DNA from: Phycisphaerae bacterium
GTDB taxonomy: Bacteria > Planctomycetota > Phycisphaerae > Sedimentisphaerales > Anaerobacaceae
Reading direction: 5' to 3'
NCBI GenBank assembly: GCA_030609625.1
Contig: JAUWBX010000163.1
Location: 1-5,809 of the forward strand
DNA: 5,809 nucleotides
The number at the start of each line of letters is the position of its first letter. The first letter of the stretch is position 1. The position numbers were made by a program, and so were the translations under genes. A model generated the notes under the pieces. That model did no database searches. It was given only the letters and a program-made list of their open reading frames with translations, and was not told the origin of the DNA. Shown here piece by piece: positions 1-5,246 of this stretch.

Positions 1-388
1 GTTTGAATTGACCAGGGCACAATTAAGTATTGAGGATGCAGAGGAGTTTGTTGAGTCTCAGCGGTTAAACCTTACCAGGGCAAAAGAAGGACTGCGACTT
101 GCGGAAGTTGGTTATAAAGAGGGGACAAATACGCAGGTTGAGATGATCGATGCCCAGGCAGCTTTGACGACGGCAAGGGTAAATCATTACCAGGCTATAT
201 ATTCGCACGTGACTGCTAAACTGGATTTGCAAAAAGCAATGGGAACTCTCACGATGTTTGAAGCTGCGGCTCGGCTGAGCTCGCCGAAGTCTGAACCCGA
301 AGGTCAGGCCAAAAATCACGAATCAATTGCTGCAGAGGAAAAGGCTCCAGCAGCACTTGTTAAAATAGAACAGGGGCAGACAAAATGA
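1..388 (+). CDS. TolC-family outer membrane efflux protein, C-terminal fragment (5' end outside window)
   Basis: This is the C-terminal end of a TolC-like outer-membrane factor, the exit duct of a tripartite efflux pump. The reading frame is open from base 2, so the true start lies to the left; about 128 residues are visible, against roughly 420-500 for the whole family. The visible part is a long amphipathic helix followed by the typical repeat-2 pattern: RLAEVGYKEGT, then a short turn, then MIDAQAALTTARVNHYQAIY, then a second helix ending LDLQKAMG. This matches the final coiled-coil hairpin of TolC proteins. After it comes a hydrophilic tail of about 45 residues rich in E, K, A and S, expected to lie in the periplasm. 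The stop codon overlaps the start of the adaptor gene (ATGA, 385-388), which supports one operon. The family call is secure from the hairpin and the neighbours; substrate is unknown. Confidence 0.9.
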   Translation, partial: FELTRAQLSIEDAEEFVESQRLNLTRAKEGLRLAEVGYKEGTNTQVEMIDAQAALTTARVNHYQAIYSHVTAKLDLQKAMGTLTMFEAAARLSSPKSEPEGQAKNHESIAAEEKAPAALVKIEQGQTK

Positions 389-1533
389 AAGTAATCAGAA
401 GAATTTTATTTTGGCTAATAGCATTAGCAGTGGTGTTTGTTACGTTTTGGTTTGGGTTTATGCGAAAAACCGCTGAAATCTTGGAGGAGGAAAAGACAGT
501 CCCTGTTGAGGTCGAAGCCGTAAGCACAGGCTCTATAGAAGAGACGATAGAGCTGACCGGCTGGATAAAGGCAAACCAGATTGTAGACATAGCGTCCAAG
601 GTGACCGGACGAGTCGAATCCTTGCGTGTTCTTTCGGATGGGAGTGATTCAGTTGCAGTCGAAGAGGGTGTGTCGGTCAAAAGGGGTCAGCAGCTTGCGA
701 TTATCGACCACGATGTTTACTTGGCTCAATTGGCTGTAGCTAAGGCCAGCGTTAGAGCTAAAGAGATTGAGCAGGCCGATGCCGAGCGTGAAAAGAAGCG
801 TATTGTTGCCTTATACGAAGGCGGGTCAGCTACAGAGCAGAGCAGAGATAAAGCTGTAACGGCTTCCGAATTGGCGGCGGCAAGTTTGAGCTTAACCAAG
901 GCCAATCTGGAGCTTGCTCAAATAAATCTGCGCGAATCAATGATTGTCTCGCCTATTGATGGGATAGTAACGGCCAAACATATTGACGAGGGTAATCTGA
1001 TTAGGTCGGGGGACCAGATTGTTACTATTGCCGATATGAAGACGGTAAGAGCGATTGTTGCCGCTGCTGAAAAGTACGATGCGGAAATTAGTGTTGGGAT
1101 GCCTGCTAAGATAAGAGTTGATGCATTTGCCGGAAGGACATTTGATGCGAGCGTGCATTCAGTCTATCCGGCTCTTGATGCACAAACCCATACAATACAA
1201 ATTGAGATACGTCTTGATAATGATGAATTGCTGTTGAAGCCGGGTATGTTTGCGAGAGTGACATTAATTACGAATCGCAAAGACAATGTAGTGGTTATTC
1301 CCCAGGATGTTGTTCTTGGTGGCAAGATTGGTAAGCATTATGTGTATGTGGTTGAAGAGGCAAGTGCCAGCAAGATTGCTCGTAAACATTTTGTTGAGAT
1401 TGGTATAAAGCAAGCGGACAGATATGAAATAACTGATGGATTGAAAGCGGGTCAGACGCTTGTGATTAACGGGATGAATTATTTAGCCGACGGGATGAGT
1501 GTCGAGGTTGTACGAATAGAGGATATCAAATGA
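385..1533 (+). CDS. RND efflux periplasmic adaptor (membrane fusion protein, HlyD/AcrA type)
   Basis: This 382-residue protein should bridge the RND permease and the TolC channel in the periplasm. Residues about 7-26 form one hydrophobic segment after a KVIRR start. There is no lipobox cysteine, so it is probably held by an uncleaved N-terminal anchor. A biotinyl-lipoyl half-domain follows (about 66-108; ASKVTGRVESLRV, then VSVKRGQQLAIID). Next are an alpha-helical hairpin (about 110-185, Ala/Glu/Lys-rich), the second lipoyl half with the family hallmark SPIDGIV (189-195), a beta-barrel domain (about 215-300, including LLLKPGMFARV) and a membrane-proximal domain ending near 380. The length fits the family. 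Between the two strands of the first lipoyl half there is an extra stretch of about ten residues (SDGSDSVAV). The ATG at 385 is supported by AGGGG at 372-376 and by the 4-base overlap with the upstream stop. Its own stop overlaps the permease start. Confidence 0.96.
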   Translation: MKVIRRILFWLIALAVVFVTFWFGFMRKTAEILEEEKTVPVEVEAVSTGSIEETIELTGWIKANQIVDIASKVTGRVESLRVLSDGSDSVAVEEGVSVKRGQQLAIIDHDVYLAQLAVAKASVRAKEIEQADAEREKKRIVALYEGGSATEQSRDKAVTASELAAASLSLTKANLELAQINLRESMIVSPIDGIVTAKHIDEGNLIRSGDQIVTIADMKTVRAIVAAAEKYDAEISVGMPAKIRVDAFAGRTFDASVHSVYPALDAQTHTIQIEIRLDNDELLLKPGMFARVTLITNRKDNVVVIPQDVVLGGKIGKHYVYVVEEASASKIARKHFVEIGIKQADRYEITDGLKAGQTLVINGMNYLADGMSVEVVRIEDIK

Positions 1534-4500
1534 AACTTGCTCAGCTTTCCGTAAACAGGCCGGTAACCACCTTGATGATATTTATTGCAATGGTAGTGTT
1601 GGGCCTGGTGTCGATGTCAATGCTGGGACTGGACTTGATGCCGGACCTGGAAATACCGGCTGTTTCAATTTTAACAGCGTATCAGGGGGCCGGGCCCGAA
1701 GAAGTGGAGACTTTGATAACCGAGCCGATGGAGGATACTCTGAGCACTATTTCCGGAGTTGACGAGGTCATTTCGGTCTCCAAAGAGGGAATGTCAGTGG
1801 TAACGTTGAAATTTGACTGGGGCGAGAAAATAGATGAGAGTATCAACGATGTGCGTGAAAAGATTGATATGATTAGGGAGCGATTGCCTGAGGAGGCGGA
1901 AAATCCGGTTATCTTTAAGTTCGACCTTTCAATGATACCGATTGCAATTATTGCGATTACGGCTGAGGACAGCTATGCGGACTTGGAGGATATAGTTGAT
2001 GACGAGATAGTTGACCCCATCAAGCGTGTCAAAGGGGTTGCTTCGGCTACGGCAGCGGGCGGTTTGCAGCGACAGATTCGGGTTGATATCGACAGGGATA
2101 AACTGGCGGCTTTGAATTTATCAGTGACAGAGATAAACTTAGCTCTTGCCGCTCAGAACATCAGCACTCCTGGCGGTAATATAAAGACCGGTTACAAGGA
2201 CTATCTGTTACGCACACCTGAGGAATTTTCAAGTCCCCAGGAGGTTGCTGAAGTTGTGATTGCCCGCCGTAACGGCATACCTATAAAGTTAAAAGACGTT
2301 GCCGAAGTAAGGGATTTCTTCAAAGAGCGTACGTATGAGGTGCGCATGAACGGTCAAAAGGCGATGGCTGTATTTGTTCAAAAGCAGAGCGGCGAAAATA
2401 CGGTCGATGTGGTGCTGGCAGTTAGGGAAAAACTTGAGCAGATAAAGAAGAATTTGCCGCCTGATGTCGAGCCTAAAATGGTGATGGATAATTCTGAGTT
2501 TATTTTGGCCTCTGTAGGTACTTTGCGTAACACGGTTTTTTGGGCTGTTTTTTTTGTTTTTATAGTTCTACTTTTTTTCCTCCGAGACCTGCGGGCCAGT
2601 ATTATAGTTGCCGTTGCGATTCCAACATCGTTGATAATTACATTTCTATTGATGTATTTGGCTGGTTACACGATTAACACCGATTCATTAGCCAGCCTGG
2701 CTATTGCAGTTGGTCTTGTGGTAGATAATGCCATTGTTGTTGTTGACAATATTAATCGTCATCGTCATAAGGGCGAACGCGCAAAAGAAGGCGCAATTTT
2801 CGGGGCGAATGAAGTGGGCGTGGCGGTTGTTGCTTCGACGCTGACGACTATTTCGATTTTCGCACCCGTTATGTTTGTCGGCGGAATAGCGGCAATTATA
2901 TTCGGCCAGTTTGCGGCTATTGTAACGATGGCTTTGGTGGCTTCGCTGTTTACCGCCCTTATGCTCGTGCCAATGCTGTCTTCAAGACTTCTAAGAGTTC
3001 ATAATCCGGACTCGTCAAGGTCAATATTAGACTTCTTTTACCGTTTTGGCGAAAAAGTTTTCACGAAAATGGAACTACTGTACGTCAGGTTCCTGAACTG
3101 GTCGCTGAATAATCGCAAAACGGTCTTTATTTCCTGTGTTGTTTTATTTGTTTGGAGCATTGGGATTGTTGGGTTTATCGGTACCGAATTTTTTCCTGAA
3201 CAGGACCAAAATCGAATATCGGCAGAGTATGAGCTGCCGATCGGCACAAGATATGAGCGTACAGGCGTCGTAGCGGAGCAGTTGCAGACAATAACAGAAA
3301 ATAATGTTCCTGAGAGGCGGGTTAGTTTTTTTCGGTGGGGTGTTTATGGTTCGGGCGGCGGCGGACACTATGCTTCAGAGGAAGAAAGCTATAAGGGCAT
3401 TCTGTTTATCAGCTTGAAATCTAAGAAGCAGCGCGATGCTTCGCCAAGAGAGCTGATAAATAGACTTCGTAAAATCTCGGATAAGGTACCGGGAGCTACT
3501 ATTCGCTACAGTGCGGATGACCCACTTATGGCACTCATGTTTGGCAGCAGTGGACAATTGGCTGTCGAACTTTACGGCCATGATATGGATGAAGCGATGG
3601 TGTACGCCGAGGCCGCTAAGTCGGCAATGGCCACTGTTGAAGGCGTGGAGGATGTGCAAATCAGCCGAAAAGAGGAAAAGCCGGAGGTTAAGGTTATTAT
3701 TGACCGCGAGAAGGCATCCAGATTGGGACTTGATGCCAGGACAATCGGTAAACAGATAGAGACATTTTTTGCGGGCAGCACCGCGACGAGATATCGCGAG
3801 GGCGGAGATGAATATGATGTAGAAGTTCGGCTTCGACCAAAAGACCGGGACAGGATTGAAGATTTGCGAGATGTGCCCATCAGTATGCCCGGTGGAGGTC
3901 AGGTTAGCCTTGCGAATATCGCTGAAATCGAGCAGGGCTTGGGGCCAACAAAGATAGAGCGAAAAGACCAGGCTCGCTATATTACGGTTTCCGCTGAAAT
4001 CAGCGGCAGAGACCTCGGTTCGGTGGTAAAGGACGTTAGGAAAGCGCTTGATAAGATTCCCGCACCGCCCGGCTTTAGTTATAAATTTGCCGGGGCTGAA
4101 AAAGAAAAGAAAGAGGCATTCAGGCTATTAGTGATTGCTGTGGGTTTAGGGATGGTTTTGGTATATATGGTGATGGCTTCGCAGTTTGAGTCGTTCCGTG
4201 ACCCGTTTATTATATTTCTTTCGATACCCTTTGGTATTGTCGGCGTAATTATCGCACTGGCCTTAGCTGGTCAGGCGATGAGTGTTGTCAGCTTTCTTGC
4301 GCTCATCATGCTTGTCGGCATTGTAGTGAATGACGGAATTGTTCTTATTAGTTATCTTAACATACTGCGACGACGTGGACTTGATGTCTATTCGGCAATC
4401 ATCGAGGGAGGGCGCAGCAGATTACGCCCTGTGGTATGTACAAGCTGCACTACAATGCTGGCCTTGACTCCCCTGGCCTTGTCAAAAGGGGAAGGTTCCG

Positions 4501-4628
4501 AAATTTGGGTGCCCTTTGCCGTAACGATAATTGGCGGGTTGTTTGTCGGGACCATCATTACCCTGGTTTTGATGCCGACTCTTTACAGTGTGTTTGAAGG
4601 TCTTAAGACTTCCCAGGTAAGAGGATAA
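1530..4628 (+). CDS. RND efflux permease, inner-membrane pump subunit (HAE-1/AcrB-like)
   Basis: This 1032-residue proton-driven pump is full length for the AcrB/MdtB class (about 1020-1050). TM1 is at about 12-31 after the typical LSVNRPV start. The first porter loop (about 33-330) is followed by TM2-TM6 (about 335-351, 357-379, 386-406, 430-452, 456-482). TM7 (about 531-551) leads to the second porter loop (about 555-860), then TM8-TM12 (about 866-885, 893-914, 919-943, 967-985, 997-1018). The TM4 motif is GLVVDNAIVVVDN, with D399 and N400 at the AcrB D407/D408 positions. TM10 is GIVVNDGIVLI, with N934 where AcrB has Lys940. The TM4 motif lacks the CzcA/CusA DGAV form, which argues against a heavy-metal pump. 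TM11 carries C970-T-S-C973 around the expected relay threonine. The start is fixed by AGAGG at 1518-1522 and the ATGA overlap. The substrate cannot be deduced. Confidence 0.97.
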   Translation: MKLAQLSVNRPVTTLMIFIAMVVLGLVSMSMLGLDLMPDLEIPAVSILTAYQGAGPEEVETLITEPMEDTLSTISGVDEVISVSKEGMSVVTLKFDWGEKIDESINDVREKIDMIRERLPEEAENPVIFKFDLSMIPIAIIAITAEDSYADLEDIVDDEIVDPIKRVKGVASATAAGGLQRQIRVDIDRDKLAALNLSVTEINLALAAQNISTPGGNIKTGYKDYLLRTPEEFSSPQEVAEVVIARRNGIPIKLKDVAEVRDFFKERTYEVRMNGQKAMAVFVQKQSGENTVDVVLAVREKLEQIKKNLPPDVEPKMVMDNSEFILASVGTLRNTVFWAVFFVFIVLLFFLRDLRASIIVAVAIPTSLIITFLLMYLAGYTINTDSLASLAIAVGLVVDNAIVVVDNINRHRHKGERAKEGAIFGANEVGVAVVASTLTTISIFAPVMFVGGIAAIIFGQFAAIVTMALVASLFTALMLVPMLSSRLLRVHNPDSSRSILDFFYRFGEKVFTKMELLYVRFLNWSLNNRKTVFISCVVLFVWSIGIVGFIGTEFFPEQDQNRISAEYELPIGTRYERTGVVAEQLQTITENNVPERRVSFFRWGVYGSGGGGHYASEEESYKGILFISLKSKKQRDASPRELINRLRKISDKVPGATIRYSADDPLMALMFGSSGQLAVELYGHDMDEAMVYAEAAKSAMATVEGVEDVQISRKEEKPEVKVIIDREKASRLGLDARTIGKQIETFFAGSTATRYREGGDEYDVEVRLRPKDRDRIEDLRDVPISMPGGGQVSLANIAEIEQGLGPTKIERKDQARYITVSAEISGRDLGSVVKDVRKALDKIPAPPGFSYKFAGAEKEKKEAFRLLVIAVGLGMVLVYMVMASQFESFRDPFIIFLSIPFGIVGVIIALALAGQAMSVVSFLALIMLVGIVVNDGIVLISYLNILRRRGLDVYSAIIEGGRSRLRPVVCTSCTTMLALTPLALSKGEGSEIWVPFAVTIIGGLFVGTIITLVLMPTLYSVFEGLKTSQVRG

Positions 4629-4630
4629 TT

Positions 4631-4921
4631 ATGAAGGCTGTTTTGATTGTGCACAATGTGGCGATAGATGAGGAGGTGAACGAAGCTCTGAAGTCTGTCG
4701 GCATTGACTGCTATACCAAATTCCCGAATACATTAGGCAGAGGCAAGGCAAGTGAGCCGCATTTGAATACCGACGTTTGGCCAGGGATAAATTGCGGCAC
4801 CTTTGTTGTTACCGACCAGACCAAGGCCAAAAAAGCAATGGAGAGTGTCCGCCGAATGCGAGGGAAACTGGGTTTTGAAGGCATAAAGGCGTTTATGTGG
4901 GAGATTGATGATATTACCTGA
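4631..4921 (+). CDS. small PII-like (GlnB/CutA-fold) protein linked to the RND operon
   Basis: This 96-residue protein has the layout of a minimal PII-like ferredoxin fold: strand (KAVLIV, 2-7), helix (IDEEVNEALKSVGI, 12-25), strand with a PII-like GRGK (36-39), a short loop in place of the long T-loop (about 40-56, SEPH and DVWPG), strand (TFVVTD), helix (64-80) and final strand (IKAFMWEI, 85-92). Its length is below the roughly 112 residues of classical GlnB. It lacks the extended T-loop with its uridylylated tyrosine and the C-terminal extension. From family knowledge, small PII-like proteins of this kind are often encoded beside RND pumps and are thought to act as regulators or ligand sensors; the ligand here is unknown. 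C27, H44 and C55 could bind metal, but this is speculation. The gene begins 2 bases after the permease stop, with AGAGG at 4620-4624, so it belongs to the pump operon. Family recognition is from pattern and context, not a search. Confidence 0.78.
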   Translation: MKAVLIVHNVAIDEEVNEALKSVGIDCYTKFPNTLGRGKASEPHLNTDVWPGINCGTFVVTDQTKAKKAMESVRRMRGKLGFEGIKAFMWEIDDIT

Positions 4922-4971
4922 TTGTGCCGGATTGCTCTATAAGCTGCTTTGGGGGTGGAAATTAACAAATA

Positions 4972-5022
4972 GTGGATTTTTTTAAAAATTTTCTGGCCAA
5001 ATCGTCTCTATGGGTGGATAAT
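4972..5022 (+). promoter_or_regulatory. candidate sigma-70-like promoter with A/T-rich upstream element
   Basis: A possible -35 TGGCCA (4994-4999, 4 of 6 to TTGACA) and a -10 GATAAT (5017-5022, 5 of 6 to TATAAT) are separated by 17 bases. Directly upstream is a run of T and A bases (about 4975-4992), as in an UP element. Transcription would start near 5029, giving the lactonase gene a leader of roughly 215 bases. The -35 match is poor, and A/T-rich gaps often give chance hits, so this is tentative. Confidence 0.33.
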
Positions 5023-5061
5023 ATCTGTAGTTTGCATTTGTGTAATGAAAGGGGTGGGAAT

Positions 5062-5178
5062 ATGATTCAAAGTCATAGTGCGTTTTCTCGTATGAGAACA
5101 AATCGGCGGGCCAGGTGCGATGATGCTTTCTGTACGGATTTATTAACTGTTTGCGAAGCGGCTAATAATTACATGTAG
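5062..5178 (+). CDS. possible small ORF / leader peptide, 38 codons, unknown
   Basis: An ATG at 5062 follows AAAGGGG (5048-5054) at a suitable spacing of 7 bases and opens a 38-residue frame ending at TAG 5176-5178. The product (starting MIQSHSAFSRMRTNRRARCD) is basic in its first half, carries three cysteines (CDDAFC, then TVCEA), and shows no signal peptide, membrane segment or family I recognise. The frame is open further left to a GTG at 4972, but that start has only a badly spaced GGGGGTGG (13 bases), so I prefer 5062. It ends 68 bases before the lactonase start, next to the inverted repeats, so a leader-peptide role is conceivable. It may equally be a chance ORF in a leader; nothing but the Shine-Dalgarno sequence supports translation. 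Confidence 0.25.
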   Translation: MIQSHSAFSRMRTNRRARCDDAFCTDLLTVCEAANNYM

Positions 5179-5179
5179 G

Positions 5180-5235
5180 TTTTGTCCGGTCCCGCTCCCG
5201 TGGGAATGGTGTCCCTGCCAAAACAGGGGACAAAG
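5180..5235 (+). promoter_or_regulatory. competing inverted repeats in the lactonase leader
   Basis: TTTGTCC (5181-5187) is a perfect 7-base complement of GGACAAA (5228-5234), extendable by a G-U pair (5180/5235). TGTCCC (5210-5215) is a perfect complement of GGGACA (5227-5232), with TG/CA able to extend it past one bulged base. GTCCC at 5189-5193 can also pair with GGGAC (5227-5231). The three upstream arms therefore compete for one downstream arm, which overlaps the start of the Shine-Dalgarno sequence of the next gene. No T-run follows, so this is not a typical terminator. Confidence 0.4.
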
Positions 5236-5242
5236 GCGGTGA
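5232..5242 (+). promoter_or_regulatory. strong ribosome-binding site of the lactonase gene
   Basis: AAAGGCGGTGA matches the anti-Shine-Dalgarno complement AAAGGAGGTGA at 10 of 11 positions and lies 4 bases before the ATG at 5247. It decides the start of the lactonase gene. Its first three or four bases are in the downstream arm of the adjacent inverted repeat. Confidence 0.75.
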
Positions 5243-5246
5243 AATT

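Larger units (their letters stand above)
4922..5246. other. 325-base intergenic region between pump operon and lactonase gene
   Basis: No conventional gene was recognised here. It holds, left to right, a G-run (4951-4955), an A/T-rich near-palindromic block (about 4975-4993), a possible promoter, a possible 38-codon ORF, a small hairpin-capable repeat TTCTC-GTAT-GAGAA (5085-5098), and a cluster of GTCC/GGAC inverted repeats running into the next ribosome-binding site. I found no GC-rich stem followed by a T-run after the PII-like gene. The T-run at 4977-4983 has no stem before it, so the pump operon either ends by another mechanism or reads through. Confidence 0.7.

Noticed and set aside
3038..3880. 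Several minus-strand and one alternate plus-strand open frames inside the permease gene
   Set aside because: They are shadows of a full-length RND permease whose motifs run unbroken through the region.
1530..4628. Heavy-metal efflux (CzcA/CusA) assignment, suggested by the adjacent PII-like gene
   Set aside because: TM4 lacks the DGAV metal-pump motif and has DNAIVVVDN, and I see no methionine-pair or His-rich metal site.
4711..4968. 85-codon minus-strand frame over the PII-like gene
   Set aside because: The plus-strand frame has a Shine-Dalgarno sequence, operon spacing and PII-like layout; the minus-strand product resembles nothing I know.
4960..4985. Possible intrinsic terminator ending in the T-run at 4977-4983
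   Set aside because: No stable GC-rich stem lies before the T-run; the sequence ahead of it is A-rich and unpaired.
4972..5178. 68-codon frame starting at GTG 4972
   Set aside because: The start is weak, its only ribosome-binding candidate is 13 bases away, and it would overlap the candidate promoter. Only the shorter ATG version at 5062 was kept, at low confidence.
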